64,000 bases of DNA from Kaistella soli (GCF_019038595.1 NZ_JAHOPF010000001.1:124001-188000), one strand, 5' to 3'. Counted from the stretch's first letter, positions 8,116 through 17,669 are shown. Translations and numbers: made by a program. The notes: generated from the sequence alone by a model not told the origin.

Positions 8116-10359
8116 ATGACAACTAAAAAATTATGGACCTGGCTTGCCGCGGTCATCATTGGTTCCTTCGCCGTTTTAATTTTCTATGGCGTGGAAATTT
8201 ACAGAAAAATCCCGCCCGTTCCTGATAAGGTCATCACCACGGGAGGAAAAGTAGTGACCACCGGTCAGGAGATCAAAGACGGCCAGAATGTCTGGCAGTC
8301 CATCGGAGGCCAGACGGTAGGAAGCATCTGGGGACACGGTGCCTACATCGCACCCGACTGGAGTGCCGATTACCTGCACCGCGAATCTTTGCTCCTATTG
8401 GACAGAATTGCAAAAAAAGACGGTAAAATCTATAAAGACTTGCCGGATGACGAACAGGCAAAATATCAGGTGCTGCTGCGAAAAGAAATCCGGAAAAATA
8501 CGCTGGATGAAGCTACCAATACCATCACCGTTTCCCCCGAAAGAGCGGAAGTGCAGGCCGAACTGGCGCAGTACTATTCCAAAATCTTCATGAACGATCC
8601 GGAAATGGCAAAACTGCGCGATCAGTACGCCATCCCGAAAAATACCGTAAAAGACCCTGAAAGAATGGCGAAAATGAATGCTTTCTTTTCCTGGGCTGCA
8701 TGGGTATGTATTACCAACCGCCCCGGTGATGAGGTGACCTACACCAACAACTGGCCGCATGATGAGATGATCGGCAACGTAGCCCCTCCGTCGCTTCACC
8801 TGTGGTCCGGTCTCAGCGTACTGATGCTTTTAGGCTGTGTAGGATTGCTGGTATTCTATCACGCAAGAAATAAGGAAGAGGAAATCAGTGAATCCCTGCC
8901 TCTGGAAGATCCGTTGAGAAACATGAAACCTACCGCATCCATGAGGGCGACCCTGAAATACATCTGGATCGTAGCCCTGCTCATTCTGGTGCAGATGCTG
9001 GCCGGAGTCATTACGGCACATTACGGGGTGGAAGGAAGCGCATTCTATGGATTTCCGCTGGATGAATTCCTGCCTCAGTCCGTTTCCCGGAGCTGGCATG
9101 TTCAGCTCGCTATTTTCTGGATCGCGACTTCATGGCTGGCTACCGGACTTTATATTGCGCCTGCCGTGTCAGGATACGAACCGAAATATCAGGTCTTGGG
9201 CGTTAATGTACTGTTTGCCGCGCTGCTCATCGTGGTTTTCGGCTCTCTAACAGGGCAGTGGCTCGGCGTCATGCAGAAACTCGGCTATGTGGATAATTTC
9301 CTCTGGGGACATTCGGGTTACGAGTATGTGGAACTCGGACGCATATGGCAGATCCTGTTGCTCGTCGGTCTGATTCTCTGGCTGGTGCTGATGGTAAGAG
9401 CATTGCTTCCTGCCCTCAAAAGAAAAGACGGGGACAGACATTTACTCCTGCTCTTCACCCTTTCCGCAGTAGCGATTGCGATGTTCTATGGAGCCGGACT
9501 GATGTACGGAAGACAGACCCACATGGCGATTGCCGAATACTGGCGCTGGTGGGTGGTTCACCTTTGGGTTGAAGGATTCTTTGAAGTGTTTGCTACCGTG
9601 GTTGCTGCATTCCTGTTTACCAGACTGGGACTGCTGAGACTGAAAGCTGCGACTCATGCCGTACTTTTTTCGACAATTATTTTCTTGGCAGGAGGTATTT
9701 TGGGAACTTTCCATCACCTGTATTTCAGTGCGACCCCAACCGCGGTTTTAGCGCTTGGAGCAACATTCAGCGCACTGGAGATCGTGCCGCTCGTACTGAT
9801 CGGATTTGAGGCTTATCAGAACTACCAGATCAGTAAATCCACCAAATGGATACAGGCCTACAAATGGCCCATCTACTGTTTCATCGCGATGTGTTTCTGG
9901 AACTTTCTGGGCGCGGGAATCTTCGGATTCGCCATTAATCCGCCCATCGCATTATATTACATCCAGGGACTGAATACGACAGCCGTCCACGGTCACGCCG
10001 CACTTTTCGGAGTGTACGGAATTCTTGGAATCGGACTGATGATGTTTATGCTGAGAGGTCTGTATCCGGACCGGGAATGGAATGATAAATTAATCGGCTG
10101 GGCTTTCTGGCTGACCAATATCGGATTGCTGGTAATGGTTACCATCAGTCTTCTGCCGATCGGCATCATGCAGTCGGTGGCGTCCATCAAGGAAGGATAC
10201 TGGTATGCCCGTTCCGCGGAATTTATGCAGACCGATATGATGCACACCCTGAGATGGCTGCGCGTACCCGGTGATATCATGCTCGCGGTGGGTGAACTGC
10301 TGCTCGTGATCTTCATCATCGGCCTGAAAACCGGCTGGTCGCTCAAAGGAAAAAGATAA
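8116..10359 (+). CDS. norB: Quinol-dependent nitric oxide reductase (qNOR)
   Basis: At 747 residues this is the single-subunit quinol-oxidising form, which reduces 2 NO to N2O in the inner membrane. An N-terminal helix (about 7-27) is followed by a periplasmic domain of about 190 residues. The catalytic region of about 12 helices then shows the haem and non-haem iron ligands expected in this haem-copper oxidase relative: H in SWHVQ, H in VVHLWVEGFFE with its glutamates, the HH pair in TFHHLYF and the HGH motif in AVHGHAALFG. No CxxCH is present, consistent with quinol rather than cytochrome c as donor. With no nitrite reductase nearby, detoxification is more likely than denitrification. Confidence 0.95.
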   Translation: MTTKKLWTWLAAVIIGSFAVLIFYGVEIYRKIPPVPDKVITTGGKVVTTGQEIKDGQNVWQSIGGQTVGSIWGHGAYIAPDWSADYLHRESLLLLDRIAKKDGKIYKDLPDDEQAKYQVLLRKEIRKNTLDEATNTITVSPERAEVQAELAQYYSKIFMNDPEMAKLRDQYAIPKNTVKDPERMAKMNAFFSWAAWVCITNRPGDEVTYTNNWPHDEMIGNVAPPSLHLWSGLSVLMLLGCVGLLVFYHARNKEEEISESLPLEDPLRNMKPTASMRATLKYIWIVALLILVQMLAGVITAHYGVEGSAFYGFPLDEFLPQSVSRSWHVQLAIFWIATSWLATGLYIAPAVSGYEPKYQVLGVNVLFAALLIVVFGSLTGQWLGVMQKLGYVDNFLWGHSGYEYVELGRIWQILLLVGLILWLVLMVRALLPALKRKDGDRHLLLLFTLSAVAIAMFYGAGLMYGRQTHMAIAEYWRWWVVHLWVEGFFEVFATVVAAFLFTRLGLLRLKAATHAVLFSTIIFLAGGILGTFHHLYFSATPTAVLALGATFSALEIVPLVLIGFEAYQNYQISKSTKWIQAYKWPIYCFIAMCFWNFLGAGIFGFAINPPIALYYIQGLNTTAVHGHAALFGVYGILGIGLMMFMLRGLYPDREWNDKLIGWAFWLTNIGLLVMVTISLLPIGIMQSVASIKEGYWYARSAEFMQTDMMHTLRWLRVPGDIMLAVGELLLVIFIIGLKTGWSLKGKR

Positions 10360-10370
10360 TAATAAACCTG

Positions 10371-10404
10371 AAGAACTGTCATCGCAGATGGCAGTTCTTT
10401 TTTT
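10371..10404 (+). terminator. Rho-independent terminator after NO reductase
   Basis: A 13-bp stem (10371-10383 with 10387-10399, one G-U pair) closes a three-base loop and runs into eight T. It lies between NO reductase and the hemerythrin gene, so the latter depends on readthrough or its own promoter. Confidence 0.85.
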
Positions 10405-10415
10405 AATTAAATACC

Positions 10416-10868
10416 ATGAAAAGAAACGGAAATTTAGTGCCGCTTTCCAGAGACCACCATTTCGGGCTGCTCTACTGCTGGAAAATCCGCGAAGGACTGA
10501 AAAAAAATGTTGAGTACTCCAGGATCCGGAAATACATCAATTATTTCTGGCACCACAGCCTCTCCGCCCATTTTGAAATAGAGGACATCGTTCTGCCCGA
10601 AACCGAACATACCGGTCTTCAGTTTCTGATGGAGCAGGAACATGCAGAACTCCGGAAACTGGTCAGTTCCATTAACCAGTCGGAAGACGGAAGGCTTCTG
10701 GAAGATTTTGCCAAAGCGCTTCACAGCCACATCCGTTTTGAAGAACGCGTCGTATTTCCCCATCTGGAAGCACACCTTTCCGAAGAGCAGATGACCGACA
10801 TCGGCCTGCAACTCGCAGAAATCCACACCCCTGAAACTGAGAATTATCAGGATCAGTTCTGGAAGTGA
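10416..10868 (+). CDS. Hemerythrin HHE domain protein
   Basis: A 150-residue all-helical protein with histidines and acidic residues spaced as in hemerythrin-like di-iron proteins: H14/H15 in RDHHFG, H52 with E54/E56 in HFEIED, H in EQEHAEL, and H-x-H followed by FEERVVFPHLE. Such proteins bind O2 or NO, or help repair iron centres under nitrosative stress (RIC/YtfE-like). It has no N-terminal ScdA domain and no signal peptide, so it is cytoplasmic. Placement 57 bases after NO reductase supports membership of an NO-defence module, although a terminator intervenes. Confidence 0.88.
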   Translation: MKRNGNLVPLSRDHHFGLLYCWKIREGLKKNVEYSRIRKYINYFWHHSLSAHFEIEDIVLPETEHTGLQFLMEQEHAELRKLVSSINQSEDGRLLEDFAKALHSHIRFEERVVFPHLEAHLSEEQMTDIGLQLAEIHTPETENYQDQFWK

Positions 10869-10960
10869 GGAGGAGATTTCTTTATTCCCAGCGAAAAGGT
10901 TTGGGGATCTTCACCGATAAACCAGCGATATAAGTTGCTTGTACTCACACCCTCACAAAA

Positions 10961-10984
10961 AAAGCCGCAGAAAACTGCGGCTTT
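10961..10984. terminator. Bidirectional terminator between hemerythrin and YceI genes
   Basis: AAAGCCGCAG and CTGCGGCTTT form a perfect 10-bp stem around AAAA. It has A and T tracts on its flanks and sits between convergent genes. Confidence 0.85.
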
Positions 10985-11005
10985 AATCGTATATCTCAGC
11001 AAGGA

Positions 11006-11680
11006 TTATTTACCTGCAACAATGTGTAGTTCAAGGTCTACTTCCTGAGAGATCATCCAGTCTTTAGGGTCTCCTTCAGTACCGTAAGCCAATCCCCAAT
11101 CCTGTCTGTTGATGGTGAATTTAGACTGCAGACTTGCTTTACCGTCAGTAATTTCCACTTTCGCCGGGAAAGTAACGTTTACGGTTTTGTCTTTGATCGT
11201 AAGGTTTCCGCTTACTGTTTTGTTCGCACCTTCTGTTTTGCTTTCAGTTCCGGCAGCAAGATCAGATACTTTGGTGATTTCGAATTTTACGCTTGGGTAT
11301 TTTTCAGCATCGAAGAAATCTGCGCTTTTCAGGTGACCGTCAAGATCAGCTGAAGTTTTTCCTTCGCTTAATTTAGGATCTACAGAAGCAGGGTCAGTTA
11401 CGAGTGAACTGATATCAGAAGTTAGGCTTCCTGCAGTCAGGTTTCCGTTTTCTACAGAAAGTGTTCCTGTCGTTTTCATGGTTCCGAATCTTGGATTAAG
11501 TCCGCCTTTGTGGTAACCGGTCCATTTCACAGCACTGCTGTCAGCATTTACGGTGAACGTTTCGCCGGTATTTTCAGCAACCGTCTGCTCTGTTGCAGTA
11601 GATGCGCTGTCTGTTTTAGATTCTTTACATGATACCGCAACTAGGATTGCGGAAAGTGCCAGGATTGATAGCTTTTTCAT
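11006..11680 (-). CDS. YceI-family lipoprotein
   Basis: The 224-residue protein has a lipoprotein signal peptide with Cys at position 18 (AVSCKES) and a low-complexity Ser/Thr linker. A YceI lipocalin-like domain follows (about 45-224), including the typical start VNADSSAVKWTGYHKGG and end HIVAG. YceI proteins bind long hydrophobic molecules such as isoprenoid quinones in the periplasm; the ligand here is unknown. Expression is probably from the TACTTTTG -7 element on the minus strand at 11712-11719. It stands alone, convergent with the hemerythrin gene. Confidence 0.92.
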   Translation of the reverse strand: MKKLSILALSAILVAVSCKESKTDSASTATEQTVAENTGETFTVNADSSAVKWTGYHKGGLNPRFGTMKTTGTLSVENGNLTAGSLTSDISSLVTDPASVDPKLSEGKTSADLDGHLKSADFFDAEKYPSVKFEITKVSDLAAGTESKTEGANKTVSGNLTIKDKTVNVTFPAKVEITDGKASLQSKFTINRQDWGLAYGTEGDPKDWMISQEVDLELHIVAGK

Positions 11681-12136
11681 TTTTAAATATTATTTTGTTA
11701 AAATTTCTGTGCAAAAGTAAGCTCCTTTATCCTGGAAGAAATTGATGTATGATAAGAAATGCTGAAAAGGCGGGAAAATGAAAAATGGGAAAAGTACTCA
11801 TGCTTTTTTCATTCCCTGTTTCCTCCGTGGTTAAAGACAGCCACTATAAAATTCCTCATTGCCTGCTCCGCTAAACCGCCGTACCCTTTGTGGTTAAATA
11901 ATCTCCGTTCTTGATACCTTCTTATTTTCAACTTTTGTTAAGTTTAAAAAAAAGAAAATATTGAAACATTCTCACATTCCCTGTGTCCTCCGTTTGAACC
12001 GCTGTGCCATCTGTGGTTAAACACGTGAAACACCGTCCTGATCTCCTTTTCCTTTTACTTTAAAAACAGGATTTAAAATATGCCTTACCTTTCCGTTAAA
12101 GTTTCCCTCTCAGTTTCTTATGCCGCTAAAATTCCG
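11681..12136. other. Intergenic region with repeated GTGGTTAAA phrases
   Basis: No coding sequence is convincing here. The stretch holds the divergent YceI promoter (11712-11719, minus strand) and three imperfect copies of an intergenic phrase. At 11811-11836 and 11974-11993 the phrase ATTCCCTGTkTCCTCCGT occurs. At 11873-11897 and 11998-12022 the phrase ACCGCyGTrCC with TGTGGTTAAA occurs. A related unit is at 33366-33410. Their role is unknown. Confidence 0.6.
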
Positions 12137-12144
12137 TAATTTTG
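12137..12144 (+). promoter_or_regulatory. -7 promoter element for uvrA
   Basis: TAATTTTG matches TAnnTTTG. It lies 35 bases before the ATG at 12180 and inside the longer frame from 12120, which rules out the upstream start. Confidence 0.65.
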
Positions 12145-12179
12145 CCAATCCCGAAAATTCACATTCCGGGAGCATAAAA

Positions 12180-15014
12180 ATGAAAGATCTTAAAGAATAT
12201 ATTGAAGTTTACGGTGCCAGGGAACACAACCTGAAGAATATTTCCGTGAAAATCCCCCGAAACGAACTCGTGGTGATTACCGGTTTATCAGGCAGCGGAA
12301 AATCTTCACTCGCTTTCGATACCATTTTTGCTGAAGGGCAGAGACGGTATATCGAAACCTTTTCAGCTTACGCAAGACAGTTCCTCGGCGGCCTGGAAAG
12401 ACCTGATGTTGACAAGATCGACGGACTTTCCCCGGTAATCGCCATTGAACAGAAAACCACCAATAAAAACCCGCGTTCCACTGTAGGAACGGTTACCGAA
12501 CTCTATGATTACCTGAGGCTGCTTTTTGCAAGGGTTTCCGATGCCTACTCTTTAAACTCCGGCAAAAAACTCGTGAGTTATACCGAAGAACAGATCATCG
12601 ACGTCATCCGGGAAAACTATAAGGGCGAAAAAGTAATGCTGATGGCACCGGTGGTGAGATCCAGAAAAGGACATTACCACGAACTTTTCATCCAGATGTC
12701 AAAGAAAGGCTACGGCCAGGCAAGGATTGACGGTGAACTGCAGGATATTGAGGCAGACTTAAAACTCGACCGTTACAAAACCCACGATATCGATATCGTC
12801 ATCGACCGCTGGATCATCGGGGAAAACGCCTCAGAAAACCGGATGGAGAAATCGCTGAAAACGGCCATGCAGATGGGAGAGGGAACCATCGGCATTCAGA
12901 AACTCGGAACCGAGGAGATTGAATATTTCTCCAAAAACCTCATGGATGCGGAAAGCGGATATTCGATGGCTTTGCCGGAACCGAATACCTTTTCCTTCAA
13001 TTCCCCGAAAGGAAGCTGCCCTCACTGTAAAGGGCTCGGCACCATCAAAGAAGTCAACACCGATTATTTTGTCGAGAACCCCAAACTTTCCATCAATCAG
13101 GGCGCTTTGGTTCCTCTGAACGATATTAAATCCAATAAATGGATACTTGGACAGCTTAAAAATATTCTTGAAATCTTCGGACTTGGTCTGGCGACGCCGT
13201 TCAAAGATATTCCTGCCGAGGCACTGGATTATATCTACCACGGCTGCCATAAAGAATTCAATAAAGATCTGAAGTACGCAGGAATTACAAAGAAAATAAA
13301 GGTGAGTTTCGACGGTCTGGTTCCGCTGATCAATGAGATGATCGATGACAAGGACAGCTACGATGCGGTTTTGCTCGAAAGACATTTCACAACTGAAGAA
13401 GTTTGCCCCGAATGTAAAGGAACACGGCTTCAGCCATCCAGTCTGAGTTTCAAGATTGACGGTAAAAACATTGCGCAGATCAACGCGCTTTCTTTATCCG
13501 ACCTTATGGACTGGCTGAATGACGTGGAAGATACTTTCAGCGAAAAACATCAGATTATCGCCCATGAAATTCTCAAAGAAATCAAAACAAGGCTTCAGTT
13601 TCTGCTCGATGTAGGGCTGGAATATCTGAGTCTGAGCCGCAGTTCACGTACCCTTTCCGGCGGTGAATCGCAGCGGATCCGTCTCGCAACACAGATCGGA
13701 TCTCAGCTCGTGAATGTACTGTATATTCTGGATGAGCCGTCCATCGGACTCCACCAGAGGGACAACGAAAGATTGATTAATTCACTGAAACATCTCCGCG
13801 ATATCGGAAATTCTGTTCTCGTGGTGGAACACGACAAAGACATGATTCTGGAAGCTGATGAGGTGCTGGATATCGGTCCGAGAGCAGGAAAATTTGGTGG
13901 TGAAATCCTCTGGCAGGGCAAACCTAAGGACTTATTGAAGGCCGACACCGTTACCGCCGATTATATGACCGGGAAACGGAAGATTGAGATCCCCGAAACC
14001 AGAAGACCCGGAAACGGAAAATCGATTGTACTGAAAGGCGCGTCCGGAAATAACCTTAAGAATGTAAATCTTGAGGTGCCGCTCGGGAAACTGGTCGTGG
14101 TGACCGGGATTTCAGGCAGCGGAAAATCTTCACTCATCAACGGAACATTATACCCGATTCTCAACAGACATTTCTACCGCAGCGTTCAGGAGCCTCTGCC
14201 TTACAAAAAGATTGAAGGTATTGAGCATATCGACAAAATCGTGGATGTGGATCAGGCGCCGATTGGAAGGACGCCGCGTTCCAATCCGGCAACATATACC
14301 GGAATGTTTACCGATATCAGAAATCTGTTCGCAGAACTTCCGGAATCGAAAATACGGGCATACAAAGCAGGAAGATTTTCGTTCAATGTCAAGGGCGGAA
14401 GATGCGAAACCTGTCAGGGCGGCGGTCTGAAGGTGATTGAAATGAATTTTCTGCCGGATGTGTATGTCCACTGTGAAACCTGCAACGGAAAACGCTTTAA
14501 CCGCGAAACTCTGGAAGTACGGTACAAAGGAAAATCAATTTCCGATGTGCTGGAAATGACCATCGATGAAGCAACGGAGTTTTTCCAGCCGATCCCGAAA
14601 ATCTTTGCAAAGGTGAAAACCTTACAGGATGTCGGGTTGGGATATATCACGCTGGGACAGCAGTCTACTACACTTTCGGGCGGGGAAGCACAGCGGATTA
14701 AGCTCGCCACCGAACTGGCCAAAAGACAGACAGGAAATACGCTGTATATTCTGGATGAACCTACAACAGGGCTGCATTTTGAGGATGTAAAAGTACTGAT
14801 GGATGCTATCAGCAAACTGGTAGACCTTGGAAATTCATTCATCATCATTGAACATAATCTGGATGTCATCAAACTGGCGGATCACATCATTGATGTCGGA
14901 ATGGAAGGCGGTAACAAAGGCGGTGAGATCATCGCGAAAGGAACGCCGGAAGAGGTTGCCAAATCAAGAAAATCATTAACCGCAAAATACTTAAAAAGAG
15001 AACTGGAAGCGTAA
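12180..15014 (+). CDS. uvrA: Excinuclease ABC subunit A
   Basis: UvrA finds bulky lesions and loads UvrB in nucleotide excision repair. The 944-residue product has two ABC ATPase modules with Walker A motifs GLSGSGKSS (35-43) and GISGSGKSS (643-651). It has LSGG signatures before each SQRIRLA or AQRIKLA helix, and zinc-binding CPHC, CPEC and CETC pairs. The start at 12180 gives the canonical N-terminus [18 protein letters not shown]. An in-frame ATG at 12120 would add 20 atypical residues and would lie upstream of the promoter. Length and motifs are normal for the family. It appears monocistronic, with a terminator directly after. Confidence 0.96.
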   Translation: MKDLKEYIEVYGAREHNLKNISVKIPRNELVVITGLSGSGKSSLAFDTIFAEGQRRYIETFSAYARQFLGGLERPDVDKIDGLSPVIAIEQKTTNKNPRSTVGTVTELYDYLRLLFARVSDAYSLNSGKKLVSYTEEQIIDVIRENYKGEKVMLMAPVVRSRKGHYHELFIQMSKKGYGQARIDGELQDIEADLKLDRYKTHDIDIVIDRWIIGENASENRMEKSLKTAMQMGEGTIGIQKLGTEEIEYFSKNLMDAESGYSMALPEPNTFSFNSPKGSCPHCKGLGTIKEVNTDYFVENPKLSINQGALVPLNDIKSNKWILGQLKNILEIFGLGLATPFKDIPAEALDYIYHGCHKEFNKDLKYAGITKKIKVSFDGLVPLINEMIDDKDSYDAVLLERHFTTEEVCPECKGTRLQPSSLSFKIDGKNIAQINALSLSDLMDWLNDVEDTFSEKHQIIAHEILKEIKTRLQFLLDVGLEYLSLSRSSRTLSGGESQRIRLATQIGSQLVNVLYILDEPSIGLHQRDNERLINSLKHLRDIGNSVLVVEHDKDMILEADEVLDIGPRAGKFGGEILWQGKPKDLLKADTVTADYMTGKRKIEIPETRRPGNGKSIVLKGASGNNLKNVNLEVPLGKLVVVTGISGSGKSSLINGTLYPILNRHFYRSVQEPLPYKKIEGIEHIDKIVDVDQAPIGRTPRSNPATYTGMFTDIRNLFAELPESKIRAYKAGRFSFNVKGGRCETCQGGGLKVIEMNFLPDVYVHCETCNGKRFNRETLEVRYKGKSISDVLEMTIDEATEFFQPIPKIFAKVKTLQDVGLGYITLGQQSTTLSGGEAQRIKLATELAKRQTGNTLYILDEPTTGLHFEDVKVLMDAISKLVDLGNSFIIIEHNLDVIKLADHIIDVGMEGGNKGGEIIAKGTPEEVAKSRKSLTAKYLKRELEA

Positions 15015-15042
15015 TTTTCACTTTTTTCTTTTAATACATCAC

Positions 15043-15076
15043 CCTGTCAGAATTTAAAATTCCGGCAGGTTTTTTA
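15043..15076 (+). terminator. Terminator after uvrA
   Basis: A 13-bp stem (15043-15055 with 15057-15069, two G-U pairs), with a tip that must partly open to form a loop, is followed by seven T. Confidence 0.8.
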
Positions 15077-15171
15077 TTCGGAATCAGACGGTAACCCAGA
15101 AAAATGTTTTGGCAGAATCTTTGAATAGCATGGGAAACCGGGTTTTTATTTATCTTTAATAAAATTTATCC

Positions 15172-15684
15172 GTGGAAGACCTTCTGAATATTGTGCTGCG
15201 CTCGCTCTGTGTTTACCTTTTCATGGTGGCCGGGATCCGTATTTTCGGGAAAAACCAGCTGTCGCAGCTTAATGCAGGTGACGTTGTGTTGCTGCTGCTT
15301 ATATCCAATGCCGTGCAGAATGCAATGGTAGGGGAAAATACATCACTTGAAGGCGGTCTCATTGCAGCATCGGTGCTTTTTCTTGCTAATTTTTTACTGA
15401 AGAAACTGATGTTCAACAATCCGAAAGTGAAAAGCTTTCTGGAGTCAGATCCGGTCATTCTGATCCGGGACGGAAAATTGCTGAGAGAAAATTTAGTCAA
15501 GGCAGAAATTACCGTAGATGAACTGGAAGAGTCCATCCGCGAGCATGGGGTGGAAACAGTGGAAGAGGTGAAACTTTCAGTGATGGAGGTGGACGGCAAC
15601 ATCAGCGTGATTTCGGAAAATGAGACCGATAAACAGATCCATTATTCAAGAATCAAACGAAGAATTAAAAAGAAATACCATTAA
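15172..15684 (+). CDS. DUF421 (YetF-like) membrane protein
   Basis: A 170-residue protein with about three N-terminal membrane helices (residues 5-80) and a cytoplasmic C-terminal domain containing DPVILIRDGKL and the helix ELEESIREHGVETVEEV, which are typical of DUF421/YetF. The function of the family is not established. The start is GTG at 15172, which gives the usual short N-terminus before the first helix. A near-match to the -7 element (TATCTTTA at 15151-15158) lies close upstream. The acetyltransferase gene follows after four bases, so the two are probably cotranscribed. Confidence 0.87.
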   Translation: MEDLLNIVLRSLCVYLFMVAGIRIFGKNQLSQLNAGDVVLLLLISNAVQNAMVGENTSLEGGLIAASVLFLANFLLKKLMFNNPKVKSFLESDPVILIRDGKLLRENLVKAEITVDELEESIREHGVETVEEVKLSVMEVDGNISVISENETDKQIHYSRIKRRIKKKYH

Positions 15685-15688
15685 AATA

Positions 15689-16186
15689 ATGAACTACGAA
15701 ATCCGTGATATGCTGCCCGGTGACGGCGCAAAAGTAATTGAGATTTTTGAACAGGGGATCGCAGGAGGTAACGCCACCTTCGATTCCGCTGCACCGAGCT
15801 GGGACGCGTGGGACAATAAGTTTTTCAAAATCTGCAGGCTTGTTCTGGAAGATGAGGATGAACATGTGGTGGGATGGGCGGCGCTGCAACCGGTCAGCAG
15901 CCGCGATTGCTTTAAAGGCGTGGCGGAAGTGAGCATTTATCTTGCTGATGAAATTCAGGGAAAGGGGTTGGGTTCGATGCTGCTTCAAAGATTAATTCTG
16001 TCCAGCGAAGAACACGGATTCTGGATGCTTCAGGCAGGGATATTTCCGGAAAACCAGCCAAGCATCATTATTCATGAGAAGTTCGGCTTCAGAAAAGTGG
16101 GCATCCGGGAGAAAATAGGAGAGATGAATGGACGGTGGCGCGATATCGTACTTCTGGAAAGACGCAGCAAGGTCACGGGAGTTTAA
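15689..16186 (+). CDS. GNAT-family N-acetyltransferase, phosphinothricin-acetyltransferase-like
   Basis: The 165-residue protein has the GNAT fold. The acetyl-CoA loop reads EIQGKGLGSMLLQ, preceded by the strand AEVSIYLAD. The N-terminus (MNYEIRDMLPGDGAKVIEIF) and the NATFDSAAPSWDAWD segment match the Pat/MddA type, which acetylates the amino group of methionine derivatives or phosphinothricin-like compounds. The real substrate is unknown. The ATG at 15689 is preferred over the in-frame start at 15620, which would overlap the DUF421 gene and add residues foreign to the family. Confidence 0.88.
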   Translation: MNYEIRDMLPGDGAKVIEIFEQGIAGGNATFDSAAPSWDAWDNKFFKICRLVLEDEDEHVVGWAALQPVSSRDCFKGVAEVSIYLADEIQGKGLGSMLLQRLILSSEEHGFWMLQAGIFPENQPSIIIHEKFGFRKVGIREKIGEMNGRWRDIVLLERRSKVTGV

Positions 16187-16308
16187 TGACAAAGCCGAAA
16201 GACGCTTCGGAATGGGGTTTCCTGGTTTAAAGGCTGTAATTTTATACTTCATTTTCAAGTTTGGCATTAAGATTGAAACCTGTAAGTAAATCTTTAAAAA
16301 ATTTAAAA

Positions 16309-16989
16309 ATGAAGAATTTATTTAAAATAGCTGCAGCAGCAGGTTTAGCCTTTACACTGGCTTCGTGCGGTGCAGCAAATGATGTATACGGGAATAGTAA
16401 TCCCAACAGTTACCCGGGAAACTATCCTACCAACAACGGTACGGTATACAGAACATCTGACGGTACAGTGTACAGACAAGGCGAAATTTACCGGGACAGA
16501 AACGGTAACGTATACCAGAACGGCCGCGTGATACAGACCGGTGACGTATACGGCCAGCCTGGTGTTATCACCAGAAACGGAAACTATCCTTCAAACAGCG
16601 GTACGGTATTCAGAACGCCAGAAGGTACAGTTTACAGAGAAGGTGAAGTATACCGGGACAGAAACGGTAATGTGTACCGAAACGGCCGGGTGATCAAGAG
16701 TGGTGACGTTTACGGCCAGCCGGGCGTTATTGCAAGAAACGGAAACGGGAATGTGTATTATCCTAACAGCGATGCCAAAAGGCTTCCTCCGGGACAGGCT
16801 AAAAAAATATATGGCGGAAAAGCCAAAGACTATGCACCCGGACAGATGAAAAAAAGAAACGGTAACTGGAACGATAACAGAGACGGTAACTGGAGAAATG
16901 ACGATGACAGAAAGTATTCGAAATACGGTGATAAAAAAGACAAAAAGTACAAGAATAAAGAAGGGAAACGTCACGATAACGACGATTAA
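16309..16989 (+). CDS. Small repeat-containing lipoprotein with basic C-terminus
   Basis: A 226-residue exported lipoprotein (lipobox LASC, Cys20) of no recognised enzymatic family. Residues 39-92 and 93-146 are two consecutive 54-residue repeats, rich in the pattern G-(N/T)-V-Y-R. They are encoded by an exact-length 162-bp tandem duplication (16423-16584 and 16585-16746). The last 60 residues are highly charged, alternating Lys/Arg with Asn/Asp. The ATG at 16309 gives a clean signal peptide, unlike the upstream in-frame TTG at 16261. A cell-envelope role is likely; nothing more specific can be said. Confidence 0.8.
   Translation: MKNLFKIAAAAGLAFTLASCGAANDVYGNSNPNSYPGNYPTNNGTVYRTSDGTVYRQGEIYRDRNGNVYQNGRVIQTGDVYGQPGVITRNGNYPSNSGTVFRTPEGTVYREGEVYRDRNGNVYRNGRVIKSGDVYGQPGVIARNGNGNVYYPNSDAKRLPPGQAKKIYGGKAKDYAPGQMKKRNGNWNDNRDGNWRNDDDRKYSKYGDKKDKKYKNKEGKRHDNDD
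16423..16746 (+). repeat. 162-bp tandem duplication within the lipoprotein gene
   Basis: Two adjacent in-frame units of 162 bp encode 54-residue repeats that both run from YP to RNGN, with about three quarters of residues identical. Confidence 0.9.
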
Positions 16990-16993
16990 CAAT

Positions 16994-17030
16994 AAAAGAA
17001 AGGCGGGAAAATTTTTCCCGCCTTTCTTTT
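16994..17030. terminator. Bidirectional terminator
   Basis: A long near-perfect stem (AAAGGCGGGAAAA with TTTTCCCGCCTTT) flanked by A-rich and T-rich tracts separates convergent genes. Confidence 0.88.
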
Positions 17031-17045
17031 GTATATGTTTCTGGT

Positions 17046-17294
17046 TTATTTATCGATCGATCCCAAAACTTTCTGGGCAAAACCGTTCAGCGCGTCTCTT
17101 TCGCTCATTCCGTTTTTCACATTGCTGTGTACTTCCAGAGCTCCGCAAATATTCGTAATCAATTCCCCCGCAACGTTCAGATCCTCTTCGGTGGTTCCTC
17201 TGAATTCTGAAAAAGCTTCCAGAACCTCCAGTGCCGTCTCCAGGTTTTCCGGAGTCTGGGTCTGATAAAACTGTCTGATGATAGGTAATTTCAT
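17046..17294 (-). CDS. DUF6952-family small protein
   Basis: An 82-residue soluble protein with no known activity. It is recognised as the Bacteroidota family usually found beside thioredoxin and peroxiredoxin genes (start MKLPIIRQFYQTQ). Predicted all-helical with one cysteine. Its start codon overlaps the thioredoxin stop by one base (TAATG), indicating translational coupling. A role accessory to thiol peroxide defence is inferred from this arrangement only. Confidence 0.75.
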   Translation of the reverse strand: MKLPIIRQFYQTQTPENLETALEVLEAFSEFRGTTEEDLNVAGELITNICGALEVHSNVKNGMSERDALNGFAQKVLGSIDK

Positions 17295-17602
17295 TATTTT
17301 AATTCGTTAAAAAGATTAATAAGACTTTCTGCCTGATTGGTCTGAACCTGGTTTAAAAGTTCACCGTTTTTAAAAACCGCAAAGGTAGGTAGGTTGTCTA
17401 CTTTTGCCAGTTTTCGGCTTTCAGGAAGTTTCTCTGCATCCACATAATAGAAAGGAATTTCTTCATTTTCTGCCGCCAGTTTTTTAAACTTCGGCTTCAT
17501 GATTCTGCAGTTTCCACACCATGTTGCACCGTACTGTACAACTACTTTTTCATTGTCCGCAACAATCTGCTGCAAAGCATCTTCTGTTAATTCTGTGTAC
17601 AT
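17294..17602 (-). CDS. Thioredoxin-family protein
   Basis: A 102-residue cytoplasmic thioredoxin-fold protein with the active site WCGNC (C29, C32), an uncommon variant of WCGPC, and a cis-proline in the segment NLPTF. The ATG at 17602 is chosen because the 13 additional residues of an upstream in-frame start are not thioredoxin-like. It sits 67 bases after the peroxiredoxin gene and is coupled to the DUF6952 gene. It may therefore recycle that peroxiredoxin; this is inference from context. Confidence 0.9.
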   Translation of the reverse strand: MYTELTEDALQQIVADNEKVVVQYGATWCGNCRIMKPKFKKLAAENEEIPFYYVDAEKLPESRKLAKVDNLPTFAVFKNGELLNQVQTNQAESLINLFNELK

Positions 17603-17632
17603 TTTATTTAATTTTAATGATGAGGTATTAAC

Positions 17633-17659
17633 GTAATGCAATATGATTTACAGCATTAC
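17633..17659 (-). other. Intergenic hairpin between peroxiredoxin and thioredoxin genes
   Basis: GTAATGC (17633-17639) and GCATTAC (17653-17659) form a perfect 7-bp stem with a 13-base loop and no T run. It may be an RNA-processing or attenuation element that gives the two genes different expression levels. Confidence 0.4.
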
Positions 17660-17669
17660 ATTTCTATTG

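Noticed and set aside
12831-13385. Minus-strand open frame of 184 codons inside uvrA
   Set aside because: It lies fully inside a highly conserved gene on the other strand and shows no domain or start signal.
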